In this document: positions 8,971-19,564 of the stretch, one piece after another
How positions within the stretch are numbered: position 1 is the first letter of the stretch
How the letters are laid out: each line of letters opens with the position of its first letter
Translations under genes and position numbers: made by a program
Assembly: GCF_051020955.1 (NCBI RefSeq)
Contig: NW_027476313.1
Location: forward strand, 186,001-250,000
DNA: 64,000 nt
Direction: 5' to 3'
Origin: Megalopta genalis
Taxonomy: Eukaryota; Arthropoda; Insecta; Hymenoptera; Halictidae
Notes under the pieces: model-generated
The model's input: the letters and a program-made list of their open reading frames with translations, nothing else
What the model was told of the DNA's origin: nothing
Database searches by the model: none

Positions 8971-10800
8971 ACGTTGTTGTACGTTACATTACTTTGTTTT
9001 TACGTTGTTTTGTGTTGTTTTACCTTGATTTACGTTGTTTCCCGTTGTCTCACGTAGTTGTTTAAAACCGTATTACGTTGTTCTACGTTGTTATACATTG
9101 TTGTTACGTTGTTTTATATTCTTTTACATTGCTCTACGTTGTTTTACTAAGTTTTTCTTTGTTTTGCATTGATAATTTATGTTGTTTTACGTTGTTTTAT
9201 TTTGTTTTTACGACGTTTTTATGTTGTTTTAACTTGTTTTACGTAATAATCGAGGTTGTTTAATCAACAACGTGAGAAAGCGTAAATAAACGTAAAGGAA
9301 GGTAAAATAATGTACTACAACGTAAAAACAAAGTAAAACAACGTAAATCATTATAGCGAAACAAAGAAAAACAAGCAAAACAATGTAGAAAACGATAATC
9401 ATTAACGCGAAACAAAGAAAAACAAGGTAAAACGACGTGAAAAACATAAATCATATATGCGAAACAAAGTAAAACAACGTCACACAACGTAAAGCTATGT
9501 AAAACAAAATAAAACAACGTAAAGCAATGATAGAACAACGTAATACTGTTTTAAACAACATCTTGAGACAACGTAAAACAACGTAAAGCAAGGTAAAACA
9601 ACGTAAAACAACGTAAAACAACGTAGAAATAAAGTAAAGCAACGTTAGATAATGTAAAAATAATTAAACGTCGTAAAAGCATACTGTAGCAACGTAGACC
9701 TACGTAATACTGTTTTAAACAACAACGTGAGACAACGTAAAACAACGTAAAGAAAGGTAAAATAACGTAAAACAACGATAAAAAAAGTAAAACAACGTAA
9801 AATAATGTAAAAAAACGTAAAACAACGTAAAAACAATGTATAACAACGTAAAATAACGTAAAACATAGAACAACGTAAAAGCAATGTATAACAACGTAAA
9901 ACACAACAATATGGTTTTAAAAACAACGCCAAACAAAGAAAACAACGTAAATCATCGTAAAACAACGTAAACCATGAATGCGAAACAAAGTAAAAGTACG
10001 AAACACAACATAAACCAATGTAAAACAGTATAAAAGAACGTAAAAACAATGTATAACAACGTAGAACAACGTAATACTGTTTTAAACAACAACGTGAGAC
10101 AACGTAAAACAACGAAAAGCAAGGCAAAACAAAGTAAAACAACGTAAAAACAATGTCAATCAACGTAAAACAACGTTTGTTAACATAGCGAAACAAAGAG
10201 AGACATGGTAAAATACCGAGAAAAAACATAAACCATATATGCGAAACAAAGCAAAACAACGTAACACAACGTGAAGCTATGTAAAACAAAATAAAACAAC
10301 GAAAAACAATGTATAACAACGTAAACCAAAGCTATACTCTTTTAAAAACAACGCCAAACAAAGAAAACAACGTAAATCATTGTAAAACAACGTAAATCAT
10401 GAATGCGAAACAAAGTAAAAGAACGTAACACAACATAAACCAATGTAAAACAGTATAAGTCGACGTAAAAACAATGTATAACAACGTAGAACAACGTAAT
10501 ACTATTTAAAAAACAACGTGAGACAACTTAAAACAACGTATAGCAAGGTAAAGCAACGTAAACCAATATAAAATCAAAGTAAAATAATGTAAATCATCAA
10601 TGCGAAACAAAAAAAACAACTTGACGCAACGTACAGCAACGTAAAACAATATAAAACAACCTAAAAACAAAGCATAAGAACGCAGAAGAACATAAAACTG
10701 TAATAAATAACAACGTGAGACAAGGCGAAATAACGTAAAGCAAAGTAAAACACGTAAAATAACGTAAATGATGAATGCGAAACGAAGTGAAACAACGTAA
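8971..10800. repeat. ACGTTGTTTT-type tandem array with internal strand switch
   Basis: From 8971 to about 9255 the + strand reads TACGTTGTTTTACGTTG. From about 9266 to 10800 it reads the complement, AACGTAAAACAACGTAAAA. The switch is a short hairpin, GTTGTT (9255-9260), TAATC, AACAAC (9266-9271). A longer phrase, TAATACTGTTTTAAACAAC, marks a higher-order unit near 9541, 9705 and 10073, with variants near 10498 and 10690; its complement lies near 9050-9075 on the left arm. Long minus frames rich in F/Y/V/L/R/C (for example 9645-10319) are repeat artefacts. Confidence 0.9.
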
Positions 10801-11872
10801 AGGTGGAGGTTGGTAAGGTGGATGGAGGTAACAGGTGGAGGTAGAGATAGAGATAGAGGCACATACGTAGCGGTAGAGGTAGAGGTACATGCGTAGAGGT
10901 AGCGTTTGAGGTACATGCATAGAGGTAGAGGTACATGCGTCGGTTTAGAGTTAGAGGTACATGCGTAGAAGTAGAGTTAGAGGTACAGGCGTAGAAGTAG
11001 AGGTGGTTGTACAGGTGTATAGGTAGATGTATAGGCATAGAGGTAGTGGTAGAGGTAGAGGTACAGCCGTAGCGGTAGAGGTAGAGTAGAGATAGACGTA
11101 GAGGTAGAGGTAGAGCTAGAGGTAGAGGTAGAGGTAGACGTACAGACGTAGAGGTAGAGGTAGAGGTACCGGGCGCAAGGGTAGAGGTAGATGTATAGGT
11201 AGTGGTACAGGCGTAGAAGTAGAGGTACAGGTACATGCATAGAGGTAGAGGTACATGCGTAGCGGTAGAGTTAGTTGTACATGCGTAGAGGTAGAGGTAG
11301 AGGTACTTGCGTAGAGGTAGTGGTACGTGCGTCGGGTTAGAGTTAGGGGTACATGCGTCGGGGTAGAGTAAGAGGTACATGTGTAGAGGTAGTGGTAGAG
11401 TTACATGCGTAGAGGTAGAAGTAGAGGTACATGCACAGAGCTCGAGGTAGAGGTAGAGGTAGTGGTAGACGCACATACGTAGAGGTAGAGGTAGAGGTAC
11501 CAGGCGCAAGGGTAGAGATAGAGATGGAGGTAGAGGTATAGGTGTAGAGGTAGAGGTACGTGCGTCGGGGTAGAGTTAGAGGTACATGCGTCGGTAGAGG
11601 TACATGCGTACAGGTAGAGATAGAGGTTCATGTACTCTACCACTACGCCTCTACCTCTACCTCTTTGCATGTACCTCTACCTCTAACTCTACGCCTGTAT
11701 CACTACCTGTACCACTACGTATGTTCCTCTATCTCTACTTCTATGCCTGTACCTCTACCTACACCTCGACTTCAGCGCATGTACCTCTACCTCTACCTCT
11801 ACGCATGTACCTCTACATCTACCTCTACGCTTGTATCTCTATCTTCTCCTCTACGCATGTACATCTACCCGT
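10801..11872. repeat. GTAGAG hexamer-based array with internal strand switch
   Basis: From about 10801 to 11630 the + strand is built of GTAGAG/GTAGAGGTAGAG units with a recurring GTACATGCGTAGAG phrase. From about 11635 to 11872 it reads the complement, CTCTACCTCTAC with CGCATGTAC. The turn is at about 11612-11640. It directly follows the ACGTT array. Predicted frames of LYLYACTSTSTST type (10661-11509 minus, 11560-12060 plus) reflect the period of 6 and should not be called genes. Confidence 0.9.
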
Positions 11873-14189
11873 CCAAGTTGAACGTAAATGGCTTTTACAG
11901 AGCCCCGACGGCACAGACGACGACGACGGAAATGTTGCACGATACTATTTTCTCTGATGCAAAGTGTCTTTACCTTATGTTCTTCCTGCTGCACGTTTAT
12001 TTCTTTGCTCTCTGCTTTTTAAAGAAATCTGTTGTTTTCTGCTCGTTTACTTTTGCCTGAGTGGTCCTTACCTTAGCGACACTGTGAGTGACACGTCCCT
12101 TAAAATTCTCCCTTGAATTTTGCTCCAGTTTTCAATGGGAAACGTTGTGTTGCCCGCGACTTCCGATTTGTTTAACCATGGTGTTTCCTCCGTGCCGCAG
12201 GAATGTTACCCCGGAACTTTGTAATATTGAATGTATGCTTTATCCCGCTTCATTTTCCCCACCAGGGATTTCGCCCGACTGCATACCTTCAATTCTCATG
12301 TACTCCGTCCAGGTTTCTGTTGTTAAAAGCAAATATAGCAGGAAAGTTAAGTGATACTTGAATTCGAGAGGGTTGAAACAACCCTCTGGAATGTGCGGCG
12401 TCTCGAAAATTATCTTCGAAACTAATTAGATTCTTATGTTTAGTTGTTTTTGTAGTTGTAATGTTTCCATTTTCAATTACACAACGCTATACTTACTGAG
12501 TATACTAATCCGACCAAAAATTATATGCAAGATTTTACGAAATCTCCGTATTCGACTCTACAGCTTCCAAGAGCGATTATCGTAGACACGAGAAAGCAAA
12601 ATTTTTTGGTTTATCGTTCCGATTGTTGCGTCTGACTTCTGAAACACTAACAGATAGAGGCGGTCATTCCTACGATTTACGCGTTGCGGAGATTCCAAGA
12701 ATAGCGAACGTCCGGACGGTGTCACTTTAATGCCAACGGTTTCGGAAGTCCATTATTCATTTACGCCATCCTTCGATTAATTATTATCCTGATAAACGTC
12801 ACCCGGTGCGCAATCCGCCGATAAATCGTTATTCCGCAAACGGGCGCAACCGATGAAACGAGCAATTGATCTCGCCAACATCACGCGAGATAATTGACCC
12901 GACGACAATTTTTTTACCGGAGATCAACGATTATACTGGATCGAGCATATTGCTACTTTGTTTGATATGCAAACCGAGCCGTTATTCGCTTACAACTATC
13001 CGAACAATTCGATTATAAATGGTTAATACATGTGAGCTTAATTGAACGAAGCGCCATTAAATAAATAGAAAAAAATATTGGCGAAAGACGCCGTTAAATG
13101 CACGCAATAAATTATCACCATATCTTCATTTGCTATTAGTTCATTAGGATTTCGCGTATTTCTGTAAACCCTCTGTTCGCTCGAATTTTGTGCCCCATTA
13201 TACAAGAACTGGAAACTCGAAACTAGGAAATATGAATCTCTAGATGCAAAATAATGACGAAACTACAATGTTATTTTCTCGTGTTTTTTAATAATACCGA
13301 TTGCCTTTTACCATCGTATTATTAAAGCTGTTTAAAAAAGCAGCCTTAAAAATAACTCCGCGCAGAAAATTCGAAATAATTCCAAGGGAACTACGAAATT
13401 GAAAATTGTCTAAATTTTCCCAAAAATTTGCACCAACAACTATTTTCGTACATTTTTTCCACATCAGGAAATAACAGAGATAAATCGCAGAGCGCGAAAA
13501 CAGAAATTTGTCAAGCGACAATGGGTATAAAATGTAATTTGTCATTTTCGTGCAAAGCTGCAAATGAAATCGTATAGAACGACTCGCAGGCCTAGTTAAA
13601 ATCCGTATTCAATTGAGCAATATGAAGGGATTCTGGGAAAAATTCTATTCAGAATTTTCCACTTATTTCTCCACGTTGGTTCGCTACTGTTCTCGTATAT
13701 ATTGTTCATTATGGTATTTACCCGGCCCACATTCGCGGAACCGTTGTCAATACGTTTAATATATTTGTGCGAGCGGAGCTGTTATTGTTGAACCGGCTTT
13801 TAGCGCTAATAAAAATATTTTCTGCAACCGATACGTTGATAATTAATTTTGCAAATGCACGGTTTGTTTCATCGAATGTTTTTCCAGAGGTTTGCCAGAG
13901 ATGAGCAGTACAAGGTGGCTCAAGCGTTTCATTTTATTGCAATATTTTAATTTTGCAATATTTTAATATTGCGTTTACTAATTCATCAATTTGTAATGTG
14001 AAATTCTTCTAAATTGTACAAGTTCAAGAATAATTTACTTTATTGTTCTTTGCCTGCTTTATATCATGGTGAACTATTAATAATAATTATATACACAAGT
14101 AACGTACTAACATATAAGTGTGGATCTGTGGCATCAACAATAATAAAAAAAGACACTCACCATCTTAGCTTGATCTCTGAAATCACGTT
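11873..14189. other. non-coding interval, nothing recognised
   Basis: Unique-looking DNA of mixed composition. The frame 12088-12354 (88 codons) has no recognisable domain. Around 13935-13975 the phrase TTGCAATATTTTAAT is repeated. I see no RNA gene. Confidence 0.45.
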
Positions 14190-14193
14190 TTAA

Positions 14194-14386
14194 CACTAAA
14201 TCTATCAAACCCTGTTCATAGTAATAATAATCGGTTTCTCACTTTTCCTTTTAAAAACGTAGAAAATCTATTTTACTTTCGCAGAAAATAATTAACTACA
14301 TTTTCTTTAGTAAGTTTAAATAAATGCAGTAATGTCATTTTTTTTAAATAACGCAGGTCAGTCACTTCGAGTGCTCTATTTAGTGT
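14194..14386. mobile_element. possible piggyBac-type MITE (degenerate)
   Basis: The left end is TTAA (14190-14193) followed by CACTAAATCTATC. The right end is ...CTATTTAGTGT followed by GAAT at 14387-14390, a likely decayed TTAA. Terminal inverted repeats CACTAAAT/ATTTAGTG are about 8 bp. Length is about 193 bp with no coding capacity. The TTAA-CACTAAAT pattern resembles piggyBac-type MITEs of insects. Confidence 0.45.
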
Positions 14387-14390
14387 GAAT

Positions 14391-16950
14391 AATTTCCGAA
14401 CTAACATGGTTCTCGGTCATCGATCCCATAGACAGTATTCTCGCTTCGTTTTCACGAGACACCCTATATGAACAGTCGTCGTTTGTAAGACAGGATACAC
14501 GTGACGTGCAGGCTCTAATGCAGCACTCGTAAAAAACATTGTAAAAGTGTGTCAAGTTGTAATGACTTTCCGGATCTGCAACCGCGGCGAGATATACCGT
14601 TTCGCAAGTGATCATCAACCGTTGCCAGGTTGACGTCGATTTTTAATGAAAAGCGTTAACGCGAATTCCGGGATCCCCGCTTTCGTCAAACACACAGACT
14701 TTTATTTGGTCACGTTTCGAGGACCGGAGCCGTCGAACTTTCGCTGACGGTTGCAGTTTCCGCGAAATTTCGGAACGTAAATCTGTTCCCGCGCGCACGC
14801 GATGGGGAGTTCCGAGACGAGATGGGAACTTCGCCGGCTGAACTTTGATGTACGAACTATGAACAGCCTAATTTCGGTGTCAGAATACACACTTTCAAAT
14901 GCAAATCCCTTTCGATATACGTTTCCTCGGGTGAACATCTTGATTGTAAATTTTACGGTATCTTCGGCGAACTGAACGTGATCCCGCCACCGCCTCCAAC
15001 AAAAACTGTTTGCCGGGACCAAGTAGCTGAGAAAGTCAGTCAAGAGATACGTTGTGTGTGGTTTTAGTGTAATTTAGAGCGTGCTGGGCTCGCTCGATTC
15101 GTGTTCTTGAAAACAAAAGGAACGAACCGGAATGAAAGAACGCTTCTGCGTGACGTCACTAGTTCATTTAGGTGTAGGTTAACGTACAACTTGTACAGTT
15201 ACGAGCAGCAATAGTTAACTAACAAACTCACTAGAAAGTATAAACAATGATACATTGGAAACAAGGATCAATTGCAATCAAGGATCATTAATTAAATATT
15301 ACACATACATGTGAAAGGAAGAACAGTAAAACAAAGGGAAATAGTATACCCTTCTTATATTAGTAAATTACAAACTTTGCTCTTATTTATCGAACGAATT
15401 AATTGATAAGTTAAATATCTTTTGTCAATTTTTCTCTTAAAAATTCTTTTTTGTACTTTAACACTTTGACAGCCGCGTCGTCTACATATGGGCGATCGAA
15501 AATGATTGAATTATCAGATTTGAAAATTGATTTTCACGCTAATCCGTCATAATTTCCTAATTTTATTAATACCCGCGAAACGTAATAATATTGGAAATGC
15601 GAGTCACGAGATACAAGTTTGCTTGGCAATTCGTAATTTAATGAAATGAAATACTTTAATTTCGTGAAATTTTAGTCAGTAATAAATGAGAAAAGGTGTT
15701 TAATGTCGAAAGAAACTGGCAGAAAGTCGGAGCCTAATACGACGTTTAATTAGTTATGGCGGAAATCGCGCGGAACCGTAAAATACGGGCTGCCACGTGC
15801 AGTCCGCACGTTTAGGATTAACCATGTCAAGTTCAAATTAACCGGGCGGAGCTTCTGATAAGGGGGATTTCATGAGATCCATTCTTTCCGGTGAATTATG
15901 TATCATATGATTACATATCGTTTTCATAATCGTCGACAACAGGCAGCTATAAAAATGATCCGCGAGGCTCGATTAAGCGTATCTCTTCCCAAATTGCCCA
16001 TATTTTTTAGGTTAACTTAATTATTGACTGATCCTCGCAAGTGTACAGGACGTTGCAAAAGTGAAATGATCGAGGGAGAAACTGATGTACGAGCACCGGA
16101 ATGGGTACCGCGTAAATCACGAATGAAAAGGGTCCAGCAGAATCTATTCGTACATGATCGAGTTCACATCGACTTCGCGCAGCAAGAAAGAATTACATCC
16201 ATATGACAATAACACGAGGTTCAGTCAGCGCTGGAAAGTGCTCGAAACCCCTGAGGACTTGCCCGGAAAGTTTAAGCAGAACGGATAGATGTAGGAAGAG
16301 AACTGAAAAAGAGTCCGAAAGAGGAAAAGTAACTCATCCCAGGGACGAACAGATAGGTTACGTCCGCTAATAAGTGGAGTTCGCTCTGTTCCTGGTATAA
16401 CTCGGAACATTTGAAAACTTTTAGAATCTCTTTATTTTCCATTTTTTTTTCGCCGTCGTAATCGTAATCGCAGTCGTCGCGCGAATACCAAATGAACACT
16501 AATTTCGACGGTGTTCTCAAATTTGGCTTGTCGGTTCGAATAATTGTGGAGTAAGATAGCATAAATGTACAATAGAACCAATATCTTTTATTCTACAATA
16601 TATTGTCTAAATACATTTCACATGAAATATTTCCATGTAAGAGATGTCATTTGAATATAAATACACGCGTTTTAGGAAGAATTATTTGTTTGAACCATTT
16701 GCAATACTATATGCAGCACAGAATTTCACAGACGACGTTTAATATTAACGTTATGAAATTACAAGTATAAAAATGCCAACAACAAATATTTCGTTCGTTT
16801 GTTCAACAATTAATTGCATTATTTTAGCAAATGAAATGTTTGTAATTACCGGTGAAATTAGAGTAACAGTTTTTATCACCACCGCATTGTTCCATCGATT
16901 GATTTTTGCAGTGCACAAAAATTGATTGACTAAACGGCATCATGTAAATT
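14391..16950. other. non-coding interval, nothing recognised
   Basis: Contains several short open frames (longest 14702-15043 minus, 113 codons), none with a recognisable domain. The phrase TTTAACACTTTGACAGCCG at about 15458 resembles one end of a TTAA-type MITE, but no convincing partner end was found. Confidence 0.4.
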
Positions 16951-16954
16951 CTAA

Positions 16955-17090
16955 TAATATAATATTATATTATAATATAAGCTTTATATTATTATATAAT
17001 ATATATAAATTTAAATTTTATTATATAAATTATTATATTATATCGGATATTATAATATCCGAAGCTTATATAATAATATAAGCTTCAGAT
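16955..17090. repeat. AT-rich palindrome cluster
   Basis: A run of A/T-only palindromic DNA ends in two adjacent perfect palindromes. One is CGGATATTATAATATCCG (17044-17061). The other, at 17061-17086, has 11-bp arms GAAGCTTATAT/ATATAAGCTTC around AATA. Cruciform-prone DNA; it may be the core of an old MITE. Confidence 0.65.
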
Positions 17091-17588
17091 ATTCAATGTG
17101 TTTCTGAATTGATTCCAGTTTCGAGGAATTCCTCGCAACAGCAAATAGAGCCGGAGCAAAATCTGTTTCCAGTACCACGGATATTGTTCGCAGGAGTAAT
17201 AAGCCACTTCGGAGACAATATTGAAGTCCTAAAAGTCTTAAAAGACTGTGCGGAAACTTTTCCTGATTCTGTTCGTTTCCGAACAACAAGGACAAGGGAA
17301 CCAGATAAAGCCCAAGCGGCAGGAAGCGCTAGAAGTGCGAAATAAAGTAGAACGAAAGGGCACCTCGGGGAAACACGTCGTACTACCAGCGAAACGTAAT
17401 ATTAATAAATTTTCGAACGCGATATTACAGTCTTGATTTCGTGCAATCCCTAAAGCTCACTTATTTGCGAGATTGTATTCGCGTGTCATTATATAAGAAT
17501 ATGAATTTATGAAAACGCAAATAAATCGAACAATTCGATTAACTCTACTTTTTACCAAAATACTGTGGCGGCTACTGTACCAAAGCAC

Positions 17589-17805
17589 TGTGGCGGCTAC
17601 CTCCAGACCCGCCAGCAGAGGGCTCCTCTTCCCGCTAGTAACCGATCCGCCTCGATCCCTATATATACAGAGACTTCGTCCTACTACCACGTGTAAGGCA
17701 AGGGCCCGCTAGGATAGCCTTACTGATGAATCCTCTAGCGGGCTCCGGACGAAACGCCTCCCCTCTCCTTTTCTCACCCAAGCACACACACTATGACCGC
17801 CGCCA
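17589..17805 (+). mobile_element. TG...CA hammerhead element, copy 3 (217 bp)
   Basis: Starts TGTGGCGGCTACC and ends CCGCCGCCA. The perfect 6-bp flanking duplication is AAGCAC (17583-17588 and 17806-17811). A second copy of the first 12 bases, TGTGGCGGCTAC, lies at 17564-17575 just upstream, preceded by a similar CCAAA phrase; this suggests a small local duplication or a nested truncated end. TATATATA is at 17660-17667. Flanks are ordinary single-copy-looking DNA, so this family is not confined to satellite. Confidence 0.78.
17688..17758 (+). ncRNA. hammerhead ribozyme, copy 3 (probably inactive)
   Basis: Same architecture as copy 2: UAAGGC/GCCUUA stem I, CUGAUGA, stem II, GAAA. Two key changes are visible. 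The cleavage triplet is GUG instead of GUC; a G at the cleavage position is not tolerated by natural hammerheads. The first stem II position is A instead of G, giving an A-C mismatch at 10.1/11.1. Loop complementarity is largely kept (GGGCCCGCTAG against CTAGCGGGCTC). Confidence 0.7.
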
Positions 17806-17854
17806 AAGCACATTTAAAAATCTGAATTTTAATTTATGTTTTTACAGAAGCGTC

Positions 17855-18155
17855 AAAAATATCTTTCAAAGTTTTCGTTTCGCCTAATTTCTGAGAAAGG
17901 AGTCGAGAGAGGGGTCAAAATGAGATTTTAATTTAACAGTATTTCTACATAAGGGGTTAAAGACGACACTTCATCAAATTTTCGTTTAGCATTATTTCTA
18001 CGGAATGGGTGAAACGACACTTTATACAACGTTAATTTAATAGTATCTTTACGAAAGGGGAGAAAAGACACCTCTCAAAATTTCCGTTTAACATTATTTC
18101 TACGAAATGGGTCAGAGGACACTTTTTAAAATTTCTATCCGAAACAATTTTCTAA
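17855..18155. repeat. ~59-bp degenerate minisatellite, about 5 units
   Basis: Units share CAAAATTTTCGTTTAACATT, then ATTTCTACGAAATGGGTNA and GACACTT. They are diverged, with variants such as TAACAGTATTTCTACATAAGG. No coding frame follows them. Confidence 0.65.
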
Positions 18156-18159
18156 GTTA

Positions 18160-19065
18160 AATCACTTTTCCTCAGCCGGCTTCTCAACTTTCCCTAGAAC
18201 GATTAGAAAAGTGACGTGGTAAAAATAGGTATACACAGACCAAAGTACAGTGAAAGTATAATCGATGATGTTCAATCTTCGATTAACGGGAATTATCAAT
18301 ACCCTCTTTCCCGGCGCTGCGGAAGAGTGTTGAAACTTCAGATTCAATTTGAACTAACTACTCCGACATCAATTTGGAGAGCGGTTGGCGCGTTAAACGC
18401 GTGAAAAATTCAAGTTCGCTGGTGCAATTTCCAAGGAATATTATGTTACACGCTTGCCGGAATCTGAAGGCAAATGGTACATTACATCCTTCGGGTAAGG
18501 CACGCCACTTGGCCGTAAGCTTAATGGCTCAAACAATCGGGCGCAAAATTCTCAGGTTTGACTCGCGGTGTCGCGAAACTTCGACGTCAAATTTCCGACA
18601 CATTCGTTCATAATTATCGCAGCTGCGACCGCGCTTTTCGTCGCCGAGGGACACGCAATCGCGCAACAGTTTGCGCGACAAAGAGGCGACTCCAACGCCG
18701 ATGTCGCGTCAAATGCACGCCTAAAAAACTGAAATTTCGGTAGCCACAAGAAAAAGGATACATAGATCACCGAGTTGATCGATTCATCGGCGACGAACGA
18801 TAACTGCTGATCTAGGAGGAACAGCCCCAAGGACTCGGAAAAGGGGCCGAGCGGAAGAAGAATTCCACTCGTAAAACGCGGGAGGGCTAAGGAGTATGGG
18901 TGCAAAAGCAATGATCACATATTATCCGTGGACATATATCTCCCGGTTTTAGGTGCCGCGCGATTTTTTCGTCCGATCTACGGCAATATTTCGGCGACCT
19001 CACGGGTCCCCGAGGGCCACTTGCGACTCGTCCAACTGCGAGGCCGAGGGGGGCCTCGCTAATTG
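18160..19065. other. non-coding interval, nothing recognised
   Basis: Short open frames only (longest 18552-18911 minus, 119 codons, no recognisable domain). GC-rich around 18950-19060 and otherwise mixed. No RNA gene seen. Confidence 0.4.
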
Positions 19066-19069
19066 AACG

Positions 19070-19564
19070 TGTAGGACACTGGAGCCAATTACTGTGAGCT
19101 AGCCAATTACTGCGTCTTTTGTATATTTTCAAGCATAAATAACATAATCGAAAAAGATATACCAAACATTTCTACTTAAATTCAAATTAATTTCTTCTAA
19201 TACTATAAAATTTGTTTGAACTTTTTTATATCGATTTTGTGAATTTTTCAGCAAAACTCGAGAAAATAGTGAACGAATTGTGTTGGTGAAACGAATTAAA
19301 ATTACCGGAGAACAAAACAGTGGTTATTTGTTCAAATAACCTACATAACCTGAAAATTTTAATCATCTCTGAATCATCATCAAATCGTATTTTCGAGAAG
19401 AAGAAACGTAAACAGGAAATTTTGTTGATACAGTTATCTCTATTGAGAAACTCTGTACCTTTGAGTTCTTCAAACCTGTTCATTAAATTGCTGGATTTGT
19501 TTTTAGCAGTGGGAACGCCAGGAGTCCGCTAACGAGGCACAGTAATTGGCTCATCTGACCTACA
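19070..19564. mobile_element. ~495-bp element with ~27-bp inverted ends
   Basis: The left end TGTAGGACACTGGAGCCAAT(TACTGTG) mirrors the right end, whose complement reads TGTAGGTCAGATGAGCCAAT(TACTGTG). The inner 15 bases GAGCCAATTACTGTG are perfect. The interior is AT-rich and has no transposase; frames 19226-19483 (-) and 19320-19532 (+) are unremarkable. Related single ends occur near 24325 (GGAGCCGGTTACTGTGG) and 31890 (GGGGCCAGTTACTGAG), so it is a dispersed family. The superfamily is not identified. Confidence 0.6.

Noticed and set aside
9645..10319. 224-codon minus frame rich in F, Y, L, V and C, resembling a membrane protein
   Set aside because: It is a translation of the AACGTAAAAC tandem array, and similar frames occur throughout it.
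10661..11509. 282-codon minus frame of LYLYACTSTST type
   Set aside because: It translates a GTAGAG hexamer array. There is no start context or domain.
14702..15043. 113-codon minus frame as a possible small gene
   Set aside because: No recognisable domain, no supporting context, and length within chance expectation for this composition.
15455..15705. Possible TTAA-type MITE starting TTTAACACTTTGACAGCCG
   Set aside because: No convincing inverted partner end; the candidate at about 15695 matches too poorly.
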